Shown here piece after piece: positions 27,371-34,776 of a DNA stretch of 64,000 bases (position 1 is its first letter; every line of letters begins with the position of its first letter). The position numbers and the translations under genes are program-made. Under the pieces are notes generated by a model that was not told the origin of the DNA, did not search any database, and saw only the letters and a program-made list of their open reading frames with translations. Source of the DNA: Geodermatophilus nigrescens (GTDB lineage Bacteria; Actinomycetota; Actinomycetes; Mycobacteriales; Geodermatophilaceae); the NCBI RefSeq assembly GCF_900129495.1, contig NZ_FQVX01000002.1, positions 186,001 through 250,000 of the forward strand, given 5' to 3'.

Positions 27371-28327
27371 ATGGGCCGCGTGCTCGCCTTCGCCGTCCGC
27401 CGGTCCGGGCAGGCACTGGTCAGCATCTGGGCGGCGGTGACCCTGGTCTTCGTCGCCGTGACGCAACTGCCGGGCGACCCGGTGCGGGCGCTGTTCGGCT
27501 TCCGCCCGCCGCCCCCGGAGCTCTACGCCCGCATCCGCAGCGACTACTCCCTCGACGAGCCGGTGGCCGTCCAGTACGGGCGGTACCTGCGCGACCTGCT
27601 CACCGGCGACTGGGGCCGCGGCCTGCCGAGCCTGCGCGGGGACGCGGTGGTGCCCGGGCCGGCCGTCCTGGACGTCGTCGCGGTCACCGCCCCGGTGAGC
27701 GCGGTCCTGCTCGGCGGCGCGGTGCTGGTGCAGCTGGTCGTCGGCGTGGTGGCCGGCGCGCTCGCCACGGGTGGGCGGTGGACCGGCACGGGCGTGTACG
27801 CCGTCGCGACGCTGCTGGTGGGCACGCCGGTCGTGGTGGCGGCCTACCTGCTGCGGTTCGTCTTCGTCTCCGAGCTCGGGTGGGCGCCGGTCAACGGGCG
27901 CACCGGGGAGCCCGCGGCCTATCTGCTGCCGGTGCTGGCCCTGGCCGCCCTGTCGACCGGCTACGTCGCGCTCATCGCGCGGGTGGAGGTGGGGGAGACG
28001 CTGCGCTCGCCGTTCGTGCTGGCCGCCCGGGGCCGCGGCCTGCCACCGTGGCGGGTGGTCGGCGTGCACGCGCTGCGCCCGGCGCTGACGCCGGTGGTGA
28101 CCTACGTGGCGGCGAACCTGGGCCAGTTGTTCGTCGGGCTCATCGTCGTCGAGGGCGTCTTCGGCATGCCGGGCGTCGGCGGTGCGATCCTCGGGGCGAT
28201 CCAGGGGCGGGACCGGGCGATGCTGGTCGGCCTGACGACGGTCGTCATCGCGGCGGTCATCGTGGCCAACGCGCTCGCCGACGTCGCGGCCGCGGCGGTC
28301 GACCCACGGGTGCGGGTGCGTCCCTGA
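27371..28327 (+). CDS. ABC transporter permease, DppB-like
   Basis: A 318-residue permease of the DppB/OppB type: LAFAVRRSGQALVSIWAAVTLVFVAVTQLPGDPVRALFG at the N-terminus, a large periplasmic loop, and the EAA motif FVLAARGRGLPPWRVVGVHALRPALTPVVTYVA. Together with the divergent DppC-like protein it could form a peptide or metal-chelate channel. The ATPases would have to come from elsewhere. ATG 27371 is the only sensible start. Confidence 0.88.
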   Translation: MGRVLAFAVRRSGQALVSIWAAVTLVFVAVTQLPGDPVRALFGFRPPPPELYARIRSDYSLDEPVAVQYGRYLRDLLTGDWGRGLPSLRGDAVVPGPAVLDVVAVTAPVSAVLLGGAVLVQLVVGVVAGALATGGRWTGTGVYAVATLLVGTPVVVAAYLLRFVFVSELGWAPVNGRTGEPAAYLLPVLALAALSTGYVALIARVEVGETLRSPFVLAARGRGLPPWRVVGVHALRPALTPVVTYVAANLGQLFVGLIVVEGVFGMPGVGGAILGAIQGRDRAMLVGLTTVVIAAVIVANALADVAAAAVDPRVRVRP

Positions 28328-28928
28328 GGACGAACCCGCGAGGGACTCGTCAACGGTGCGGGAGCGGGTCCTCTCCCGACTAGTTGACATAATGTGCATT
28401 ATCGGCGCACTAGATCCGGGCGTGGGAAGGGGCTGATCCGGCTCGTCATCGGGCTCCGCGCGGGTCAGCACCCGACGATCACCTCGGACCGCTCGACGAC
28501 GACGCACGCGCCGGGCGCCGGCGACCCGCGGCAGATCCTCGCCGGCGCTCGTCGGGTCGTCGGCCGACCCGGGTTCGGGCACCGCGGCGTTCTGCGTCAC
28601 CCGAGCCGTTCCGACGCCTCCTCGGTCCACCAGCGGTCCCTCCGGCGACCGGGCGGCCCGGCACCCGGTCGCCGGCCCCCGCCCACCGGGACCCTGCTGG
28701 ATCGCCGCCGGGACGCCACCCGGCGCCGGAACGCCACCCGGCCCGTCTCGCCCGGCTGTCCCCCGAGTCGCCGTGATCATCGACGGCGCCGCCGAGCCGC
28801 TCCTGCCGCCGACCGTCCGCCCCTCCCCGAGGCCCGCGACACCACCGTCTTTCCGTCACTGTGACGTTAGAACATTGGTGTCCGTGCTTCGACGGGCGGC
28901 CCGCCCGGTGCCTGCCTAGGGTCGACGC
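28328..28928. other. 600-base gap with an orphan promoter/operator
   Basis: No convincing gene despite open frames; these have shadow-like Arg/Pro composition. The notable content is the AT-rich promoter/operator at 28384-28416 and, near 28917-28922, the TAGGGT element serving the small lipoprotein. A short TCACTGTGA palindrome lies near 28857. Confidence 0.5.
28384..28416 (+). promoter_or_regulatory. AT-rich promoter with palindromic operator
   Basis: TTGACA (28384-28389) runs into ATAATG-TG-CATTAT (28390-28403), a 6-bp-arm inverted repeat; TAGATC follows at 28411. It stands out sharply in this GC-rich DNA and looks like a repressor-controlled promoter, but no recognisable gene follows. Confidence 0.55.
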
Positions 28929-29168
28929 ATGGAACTCCGACGTCCGATCGCAGCACTCCTGACCGCGCTGGCGCTGTTCGGAGGCGGCGCCACGCTCACG
29001 GCCTGCAACGCGGCCGGCGACACCCAGAACGACGGCACGACCGACGACAGCGAGAACTCCAGCGGCAACGACCCCTCGGGGGAGTCGCAGGACAACCTGC
29101 CGGACAACAGCAACCCGGACCCGGGCGCGCCCGAGGACCAGGACGACGACACGCAGGACCCGGACTGA
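28929..29168 (+). CDS. Small acidic lipoprotein
   Basis: A 79-residue protein: signal peptide with lipobox LTAC (Cys26), then a highly acidic, Asn/Asp/Ser/Gly-rich tail with no hydrophobic residues to speak of (DTQNDGTTDDSENSSGND...). It would be a membrane-anchored, disordered, negatively charged surface peptide. The function is unknown. ATG 28929 is 6 bases after TAGGGT (28917-28922), so probably leaderless. Confidence 0.75.
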   Translation: MELRRPIAALLTALALFGGGATLTACNAAGDTQNDGTTDDSENSSGNDPSGESQDNLPDNSNPDPGAPEDQDDDTQDPD

Positions 29169-29241
29169 CCTCCCGCCCGGGACCGGACAGCGCGAGCCGG
29201 ACGCCGGGACCCGGGGACGGCGACCGGACCCGGCGCACGCG

Positions 29242-29673
29242 TCAGCCGGCGCGCTCGGTGACCCAGAGCCGGTCGAGCCGCCCCGTCGAGCGCACCACGT
29301 CGGCCAGCATCTGCTCGAGCTCGGCCTTGGTGTGCCGTTCGCCGAGCAGCGTCTGCACGTCCTCGAGGGCACAGCGCAGCTGGAACAGCCGGTCCTGCAG
29401 CCCGTCGAGCTCGGCGCGCTTGACGAGGACGACGTCGTCGGACAGGCCGGCCTTGGCCGTCGCCGAGCGTTGCTCGTAGGCACGCTGCCGGCACGCCTGA
29501 CCGCAGTACAGGCGCGGACGGCCGACGGACCCGGCCTGCGGGAGCACCCGCCGGCACCAGCCGCACCGGCGCTCGGTGCCGCTCCCCTGCTCGCCGGTGT
29601 TGCGCTTCCCCGACGTCCTGACCGCCCTCTCGACCGTTCCCGCGGCGGCGCCGCGGACCTGCTGCTCTGCCAC
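29242..29673 (-). CDS. Zinc-finger coiled-coil protein, probable DNA-damage (PafBC) target
   Basis: A 143-residue protein not assignable to a named family. The central cysteine motif CGWCRRVLPQAGSVGRPRLYCGQACRQRAYEQR resembles small actinobacterial zinc-binding domains. The C-terminal half is an amphipathic helix (LVKRAELDGLQDRLFQLRCALEDVQTLLGERHTKAELEQML). GTG 29673 is preferred over 29697 because TAGCGT lies 7 bases before it. Eight bases further upstream is CTGTCGGTG. Together they match the RecA-NDp promoter consensus TTGTCRGTG-N8-TANNNT recognised with PafBC. Confidence 0.7.
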   Translation of the reverse strand: MAEQQVRGAAAGTVERAVRTSGKRNTGEQGSGTERRCGWCRRVLPQAGSVGRPRLYCGQACRQRAYEQRSATAKAGLSDDVVLVKRAELDGLQDRLFQLRCALEDVQTLLGERHTKAELEQMLADVVRSTGRLDRLWVTERAG

Positions 29674-29680
29674 GGCCGCG

Positions 29681-29703
29681 ACGCTAGACGCCCCCACCGA
29701 CAG
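29681..29703 (-). promoter_or_regulatory. RecA-NDp-type (PafBC-dependent) promoter
   Basis: On the minus strand: CTGTCGGTG (29703-29695), 8 bases, TAGCGT (29686-29681), then 7 bases to GTG 29673. It matches TTGTCRGTG-N8-TANNNT at all positions but the first. PafB and PafC are encoded 25 kb away in this window. Confidence 0.65.
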
Positions 29704-29767
29704 TCCGGCGAGACACGCCCGGGAGGCGCCTCGTGACGGGGCCGGTCGGCGTGTCGGGAGCCCGCAC

Positions 29768-29773
29768 TAGCGT
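29768..29773 (+). promoter_or_regulatory. -10 element of leaderless GDPD gene
   Basis: TAGCGT, 7 bases before GTG 29781. It is divergent from the RecA-NDp promoter. A weaker 6/9 match, GTGTCGGGA, lies exactly 8 bases upstream. Confidence 0.6.
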
Positions 29774-29780
29774 GTCGCCC

Positions 29781-30557
29781 GTGCCCCCCGCCCGGTTCGC
29801 CTTCCTCGAGGGGCCGACTCCTCTCGCGATGGCCCACCGGGGCGGCGCGATCGAGCACCTCGAGAACACCATGCCGGCCTTCGCGGCCTGCGTGGCGATG
29901 GGCTACAGCTACCTGGAGACCGACGTGCGGGTGACCGCCGACGGCGTGCCGGTCGTCTTCCACGACCCCACCCTCGACCGGGTCACCGACCGCACCGGGC
30001 GGATCGAGCAGCTGCCGTGGGCGGAGGTCGCCGAGGCGCGCATCGGCGGGCGGGAGCCGGTCCTGCGGCTGGAGGAGCTGCTCGGCGCCTGGCCCGACGT
30101 CCGGTTCAACCTCGACATCAAGGCCGCCGGCGTCCTCGCGCCGCTGGTGCGGGTGCTGCGCCGCATGGACGTCCTGGACCGGGTCTGCCTCGGCTCGTTC
30201 TCCGACGCCCGGGTCGCCGCCGCCCGCCGGCTGCTCGGCCCCACGGTGTGCACCTCCCTGGGCCCGCGCGGGGTCGCGGCGCTGCGGCTGTCGTCGTACT
30301 CGCCGCGGGCGGCCGGGCTGGTGCGGATGCAGGCCGGCTGCGCGCAGGTGCCGCTGCAGCTGGGGGGCCGCGCGCTGGTCGACGAGCGGTTCGTCACCGC
30401 CGCGCACGCCCGCGGGCTGCAGGTGCACGTGTGGACCGTCGACACGGCCGAGGAGGCGACGGCGATGCTCGACCTCGGCGTGGACGGCATCATGACCGAC
30501 CGGCCGGCGATGCTGAAGGAGATCCTCGAGGCCCGGGGCCAGTGGGCCGGCCGGTGA
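29781..30557 (+). CDS. Glycerophosphodiester phosphodiesterase
   Basis: A 258-residue GDPD-family TIM barrel that hydrolyses glycerophosphodiesters to glycerol-3-phosphate and an alcohol. Key blocks: MAHRGGAIEHLENTMPAF (catalytic His and the Glu/Asn pair), YLETDVRVTADGVPVVFHDPTLDRVTD (metal-binding ExD and catalytic HD), and VWTVDTAEEATAMLDLGVDGIMTDRP. No signal peptide is seen, so it is probably cytoplasmic. GTG 29781 follows TAGCGT by 7 bases (leaderless). It overlaps the acyltransferase gene by 4 bases. Confidence 0.9.
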   Translation: MPPARFAFLEGPTPLAMAHRGGAIEHLENTMPAFAACVAMGYSYLETDVRVTADGVPVVFHDPTLDRVTDRTGRIEQLPWAEVAEARIGGREPVLRLEELLGAWPDVRFNLDIKAAGVLAPLVRVLRRMDVLDRVCLGSFSDARVAAARRLLGPTVCTSLGPRGVAALRLSSYSPRAAGLVRMQAGCAQVPLQLGGRALVDERFVTAAHARGLQVHVWTVDTAEEATAMLDLGVDGIMTDRPAMLKEILEARGQWAGR

Positions 30558-31441
30558 GAGACCGGGTACGGCGGCTGCGCGAGTGGCGGCCGGCTCCCCC
30601 GCCGCTGCCCGACCACCTCGAGCCGGTGCTGCGCGACACCGACCCCGAGTGGTTCGCCCGCGAGCTGGCCATCGCCGCGGCGCCGCCGTGGGACGGCTGG
30701 CTGCTCGCGCTGCGGCGGCTGTCCTGGCTGGTCGACCTGTTCGGCCGGGTGGAGATCACCGGCGGGATCCCCGACGAGCTGCGCCGCGGCCCGCTGCTGC
30801 TGGCCGCCAACCACGTCGGCGACTTCGACCCGTTCCTCATCGCCGTCGCCCTGCACCGCCTCGGCGTCGTCCCGCGGATCATGGCCACCGGCGGGATCAT
30901 GTCCGCGCCGGTCGCCGGGCCGGTGCTCGAGCGGGCCGGCGGCATCCGGGTGGAGCGGGGCACCGAGGTCGCCCGGCACGCGGTGCGGGTGACCGAGGTG
31001 GCCCTGGTGCACGGCGGCCACGTCGTCGCCTATCCCGAGGGCCGGGTCGGGCTGTCACCGGACTGGTGGCCCGAGCGCGGCCGCACCGGGCTGGCCCGGC
31101 TGGCGCTCGGCGTCGGCGTGCCGGTGATCCCGGTCAGCCAGTGGGGCGCCCAGGACGTGCTGCAGTACGGCAACGACTGGGGCAAGCTGCGCACCCTCGC
31201 CCGCTCCCTGGTGCGGCGGCCGGTGCTGCGGGTGCACGTCGGCCCGCCGGTGTACCTGGAGGACCTGCGGCCGGGCCGGGTCGGCGACGCCAACCGGGCG
31301 CGGATGCGGATCGCCGCGGCGATCACCCGCGGGCTGGTGCCGCTGCGCGCGGCCGCCGCCCCGCTGCGTCCCGACCCCACCCGGCCGACGACGGGCGCGG
31401 CGGCGTTCCCCGGCGGCGTGGTCCCCGAGGACATCCCGTGA
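30554..31441 (+). CDS. 1-acyl-glycerol-3-phosphate acyltransferase-like (PlsC domain)
   Basis: A 295-residue lysophospholipid acyltransferase: catalytic block LLAANHVGDFDPFLIAVAL (NHxxxxD), acceptor region GGIRVERGTE and YPEGRVG (EGR motif). The N-terminal 60 residues are a helical extension, and the C-terminal region is Pro-rich. Translational coupling to the GDPD gene (GTGA) suggests joint phospholipid turnover, with the GDPD recycling glycerol phosphate and this enzyme re-acylating. A second PlsC-domain gene lies at 39.5 kb. Confidence 0.85.
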   Translation: MRDRVRRLREWRPAPPPLPDHLEPVLRDTDPEWFARELAIAAAPPWDGWLLALRRLSWLVDLFGRVEITGGIPDELRRGPLLLAANHVGDFDPFLIAVALHRLGVVPRIMATGGIMSAPVAGPVLERAGGIRVERGTEVARHAVRVTEVALVHGGHVVAYPEGRVGLSPDWWPERGRTGLARLALGVGVPVIPVSQWGAQDVLQYGNDWGKLRTLARSLVRRPVLRVHVGPPVYLEDLRPGRVGDANRARMRIAAAITRGLVPLRAAAAPLRPDPTRPTTGAAAFPGGVVPEDIP

Positions 31442-31487
31442 CGGGCCGGTGCTGGAAGTGCCGACCCGCGGCTGGCACCCTGCGGCC

Positions 31488-32837
31488 GTGACTGCGCCCG
31501 ACCTCCAGGCCGCTCCCGGCCCCGCCGACCGCGCGCTGCGCCACGAGCGCTTCGGCTGGTACTCCTACGACTGGGCGATGTCGGTGTTCAACACCAGCGT
31601 CACCACGGTCTTCCTCGGGCCCTACCTGACCAGCGTCGCCCAGGACGCCGCCGGCGCCGACGGCCGGCTGCCGTTCCTCGGCCTGTCCATCCCGCCGGGC
31701 AGCTGGTTCTCCTACGTCCTGTCGTTCTCCGTGGTCGTGCAGGTCGTCGTGCTGCCGCTCACCGGCGCCGTGGCCGACCGCAGCGGGCGCAAGAAGCAGC
31801 TGCTCGGGGCGCTCGCGCTGCTCGGCGCGCTGGCCGCCACCTGCCTGTTCTTCGTCGCCGACGGCCGCTACCTGCTCGGCGCGGCGCTGTTCGTCGTCGC
31901 GAACGTCGCCTTCGGCGCGGCCACCGTCGTCTACTACTCGTGGCTGCCCGACCTCGCCGGCCCCGACGAGCGCGACGCGGTCTCCAGCCGCGGGTGGGCC
32001 TTCGGCTACGTCGGCGGTGCGCTGCTGCTCGCCGTCCACCTGGGGCTGTTCCTCGGGGCGGAGTCCCTGGGGCTCACCGAGGGCGAGGCGGTGCGCATCT
32101 GCCTGGCGACGGCGGGCCTGTGGTGGGGCCTGTTCACCCTGGTCACGGTCACGCTGCTGCGGGACCGGCCGCCGGTGGCCGCGCACGGCGCCGGCACGAG
32201 CGGGTTCCGGCAGCTGTGGTCGACGCTCAAGGGGATGCGGGCGTTCCCGCTGACGCTGTGGTTCCTCGGCGCCTACCTGCTGTTCAACGACGGCGTGCAG
32301 ACCGTCATCTCGCTGTCGGCCACCTACGCCAGCGAGGAGCTGGGCCTGTCGCAGTCGGTGCTCACCGGCGCGATCCTCATGGTCCAGGTGGTCGCCGTCT
32401 TCGGCGCCCTGGGGCTGGGCCGGGTGGCCGCCCGCTACGGCGCCAAGCGCACCGTGCTCGGCTGCCTGGTGGCCTGGACGGCGGTGCTCGTGGCCGCCTA
32501 CACGCTGCAGGAGGGCGCCGTCGCGCAGTTCTACGCGCTGGCCGCCGTCATCGGCCTGGTGCAGGGCGGCACCCAGGCGCTGTCGCGGTCGCTGTTCAGC
32601 CACCTCATCCCGGCCGGCCGGGAGGCGGAGTACTACAGCTTCTACGAGATCAGCGACCGCGGGACCAGCTGGCTCGGGCCGCTGGCCTTCGGCCTGACCT
32701 ACCAGCTCACCGGGTCCTACCGGTACGCGATCATCAGCCTGGTCGTGTTCTTCGTCGCCGGGTTCCTGCTGCTGCTGCGCCTGCCCATGCGGCGGGCGGT
32801 GGTCGCGGCCGGCAACACCCCGCCGGAGCGGCTGTGA
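31488..32837 (+). CDS. MFS transporter, Atg22/UMF1-like
   Basis: A 449-residue transporter with 12 membrane helices and the Atg22-like opening ERFGWYSYDWAMSVFNTSVTTVFLGPYLT. The MFS motif A is present (GAVADRSGRKKQLL). Similar bacterial proteins are annotated as UMF1-type transporters; the substrate is unknown. GTG 31488 sits 6 bases after CACCCT, a variant of the local leaderless pattern; GTG 31449 is upstream in frame but adds a non-conserved segment. Its stop overlaps the tdk start by 4 bases. Confidence 0.85.
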   Translation: MTAPDLQAAPGPADRALRHERFGWYSYDWAMSVFNTSVTTVFLGPYLTSVAQDAAGADGRLPFLGLSIPPGSWFSYVLSFSVVVQVVVLPLTGAVADRSGRKKQLLGALALLGALAATCLFFVADGRYLLGAALFVVANVAFGAATVVYYSWLPDLAGPDERDAVSSRGWAFGYVGGALLLAVHLGLFLGAESLGLTEGEAVRICLATAGLWWGLFTLVTVTLLRDRPPVAAHGAGTSGFRQLWSTLKGMRAFPLTLWFLGAYLLFNDGVQTVISLSATYASEELGLSQSVLTGAILMVQVVAVFGALGLGRVAARYGAKRTVLGCLVAWTAVLVAAYTLQEGAVAQFYALAAVIGLVQGGTQALSRSLFSHLIPAGREAEYYSFYEISDRGTSWLGPLAFGLTYQLTGSYRYAIISLVVFFVAGFLLLLRLPMRRAVVAAGNTPPERL

Positions 32838-33571
32838 GCGACGCGGAGGGGCTGCCGGCCTCGGTGCCCGCGGCCGGCGACCGGCGCCGCGCCCCGGCAC
32901 CGGCGCACCTGCGCTTCTTCCACGGCCCGATGGACTGCGGCAAGTCCACGCTGGCGCTGCAGGTCGACCACAACCAGAGCCGGCAGGGCCGCTCGGGGCT
33001 GCTGCTCACCCAGGGCGACCGGTCGGCCCGGCCGCGGATCACCTCCCGCGTCGGGCTGGCCCGCGAGGCGGTCGAGGTCGACGCCGGCACCGACCTGCTG
33101 CTGCTGGTGCGCACCCGGTGGGCCGACGGCACCCGGGTGGACTACCTGATCGTCGACGAGGCGCAGTTCCTCACCCCGGGCCAGGTCGACCAGCTCGCCG
33201 AGCTCGTCGACGCGTCGCACGTCGACGTCTACGCCTTCGGGCTGACCACCGACTTCCGCGCCCGCCTGTTCCCGGGCACCCAGCGGCTGCTGGAGGTCGC
33301 CGACGACGTGCAGCGCATCCAGGTGGAGGTGCTGTGCTGGTGCGGGGCGCCCGGGCTGCTCAACGCCCGCGTCGTCGACGGGCAGATGGTGCGCGAGGGC
33401 GCCACCGTCGTCGTCGCCGACACCGCCCCCACCCCCGCGCCGGACAGCGTCGCCCCCGACGCGTCGACGACGGTGCCGGAGACGCACTACCAGGTGCTGT
33501 GCCGGCGGCACCACGTCCTGGGCCTGCTCGGTCCCGGGGCGGCCGGTCCCGGGCAGCTCGCCCTGCCCTGA
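32834..33571 (+). CDS. tdk: Thymidine kinase (type II)
   Basis: A 245-residue homologue of type II thymidine kinase, which phosphorylates thymidine with ATP in nucleotide salvage. Walker A is GPMDCGKSTLAL (usual GPMFSGKS), Walker B is YLIVDEAQFLTPGQVDQLAEL, then VYAFGLTTDFRARLFPGT. A structural zinc site is suggested by CWCGAP plus C-x2-H-H near the end. About 25 extra N-terminal residues and a Pro-rich insertion between the zinc half-sites are present. The GTGA overlap fixes the start. Confidence 0.9.
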   Translation: MSDAEGLPASVPAAGDRRRAPAPAHLRFFHGPMDCGKSTLALQVDHNQSRQGRSGLLLTQGDRSARPRITSRVGLAREAVEVDAGTDLLLLVRTRWADGTRVDYLIVDEAQFLTPGQVDQLAELVDASHVDVYAFGLTTDFRARLFPGTQRLLEVADDVQRIQVEVLCWCGAPGLLNARVVDGQMVREGATVVVADTAPTPAPDSVAPDASTTVPETHYQVLCRRHHVLGLLGPGAAGPGQLALP

Positions 33572-33661
33572 CCTCCCCCGCCGGGGTGGCGTCGCTCACC
33601 CCTGGGAGGGGCGGCGGGCGCCCCGATACCACTCCATGCGATGATGGGGAACCGACTCAGC

Positions 33662-33687
33662 GGAATCTCTCCGCGAAATCCGCCGTT
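33662..33687 (+). promoter_or_regulatory. SigR/SigH-type promoter of rbpA
   Basis: GGAAT (33662-33666), exactly 18 bases, GTT (33685-33687), the consensus of thiol-oxidative-stress sigma factors SigR/SigH. rbpA of Streptomyces is a known SigR target. The following leader contains paired CTGCAG blocks around GGTACC (about 33709-33729) able to fold. Confidence 0.7.
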
Positions 33688-33772
33688 GGTCTCCTTGACT
33701 CCCTCCTGCAGTGGGTACCCCCTGCAGCGAGGAGTCCTGACCGACACCACCAGCACGAGAGGACGGTGTGCC

Positions 33773-34117
33773 ATGGGCGAGCGTTCCCTGCGCGGCAGCC
33801 GACTGGGCAGCGTGAGCTACGAGACCGAGCGGAACACCGCGCCGATCGAGCGGCAGTACGTCGAGTACAAGTGCCCCTCGGGTCACCAGTTCACCGTGCC
33901 GTTCGCGGACGACGCCGAGGTGCCCGACACCTGGGAGTGCAAGTTCGACGGCGCGGCGGCGAAGCTGGTCGGCGGCGCCGAGCCGGCTCCCAAGAAGGTG
34001 AAGCCCCCGCGGACGCACTGGGACATGCTCCTGGAGCGCCGCTCCGTCGAGGACCTCGAGGAGGTCCTGGCCGAGCGCCTCGAGGTGCTCCGCGGCCGGC
34101 GCACCCGCGCCAGCTGA
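33773..34117 (+). CDS. rbpA: RNA polymerase-binding protein RbpA
   Basis: A 114-residue actinobacterial transcription factor that binds the principal sigma factor and RNA polymerase and stabilises open complexes. The hallmark blocks are LRGSRLGSVSYETERN, VPFADDAEVPDTWECKFDG and KKVKPPRTHWDMLLERRSVEDLEEVLAERLEVL. ATG 33773 is chosen by alignment of MGERSLRGSRLG with known RbpA, with AGAGGA about ten bases upstream. A SigR-type promoter precedes it and a 14-bp perfect hairpin follows. Confidence 0.95.
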   Translation: MGERSLRGSRLGSVSYETERNTAPIERQYVEYKCPSGHQFTVPFADDAEVPDTWECKFDGAAAKLVGGAEPAPKKVKPPRTHWDMLLERRSVEDLEEVLAERLEVLRGRRTRAS

Positions 34118-34134
34118 CCCCAGCACGCAGCAGG

Positions 34135-34167
34135 ACGGCCCCGGTGGGACTCCCCCACCGGGGCCGT
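34135..34167. terminator. Strong shared terminator between rbpA and fxsA
   Basis: Perfect 14-bp stem ACGGCCCCGGTGGG / CCCACCGGGGCCGT with a 5-base loop, followed by TTCC. Genes on both sides converge on it, so it can work for both strands. Confidence 0.8.
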
Positions 34168-34205
34168 TCCGCGTCCGGGGCCGGGGACGCCGGCCCCCGG
34201 GGTGC

Positions 34206-34736
34206 TCAGGACGGGCGCGGGCCGCTGTCGACCACGTCGCCGGCCACCTCGCCCTCGATGACCCGCACCGGGGCGCCGAAGGCCCCGGACGCGGAGGCAC
34301 GGGACGCGGTGGCACCGGACGGGGCGCCGGGCACCCGGGTGCTGTGCACCCGCACCGGGCCGGCGGCCGAGAGCCCCAGCCGGGCGGCCAGCCCGCGGCC
34401 CACGGCGGCGCGCACCAGTGGCCGGGTGGGCGGCAGCAGGCACAGCAGCCCGACGGCGTCGGACACGAAGCCCGGCAGCACCATCAGCGCCCCGCCGACC
34501 GCGCCCAGGCCCGCGTTGGACGCGGCGCGCCCCGGCGGCCGGTGCGCCACGGCCCGCTCCCGCAGGGCCTCCAGCGCGCGCGTGCCCTGGCGCGCCATGA
34601 GCGCCCAGCCCAGCACGGTGGTGGCCAGCGCCGCCAGCACGGTGGCACCCACGCCGATCCAGCTCGCCACCAGCACGAACACGGCGATCTCGGCGAGGGC
34701 CCACAGCCCTGCCAGCACCCGGATGCGTCGACCCAC
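34206..34736 (-). CDS. FxsA family membrane protein
   Basis: A 176-residue membrane protein with the FxsA core: IRVLAGLWALAEIAVFVLVASWIGVGATVLAALATTVLGWALMARQGTRAL and VGGALMVLPGFVSDAVGLLCLLPPTRPLVRA. Escherichia coli FxsA modulates phage T7 exclusion by F plasmids, but the native function is unknown. GTG 34736 follows GGGGAGAG on the minus strand; frames upstream of it are Arg/Pro-rich noise. The C-terminal 50 residues look disordered. Confidence 0.85.
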   Translation of the reverse strand: MGRRIRVLAGLWALAEIAVFVLVASWIGVGATVLAALATTVLGWALMARQGTRALEALRERAVAHRPPGRAASNAGLGAVGGALMVLPGFVSDAVGLLCLLPPTRPLVRAAVGRGLAARLGLSAAGPVRVHSTRVPGAPSGATASRASASGAFGAPVRVIEGEVAGDVVDSGPRPS

Positions 34737-34776
34737 AGCTCTCCCCGGTCCGGCCACGCGGGCGGCCCGGGTCCGC

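Noticed and set aside
26036-28780. 914-codon minus-strand open frame across the permease region
   Set aside because: Arg/Pro/Gly-rich shadow of the true genes; only its last 120 codons (VOC protein) are credible.
28394-28864. 156-codon plus-strand frame after the orphan operator
   Set aside because: Low-complexity Arg/Pro composition typical of GC-rich non-coding frames, no family match, no ribosome site.
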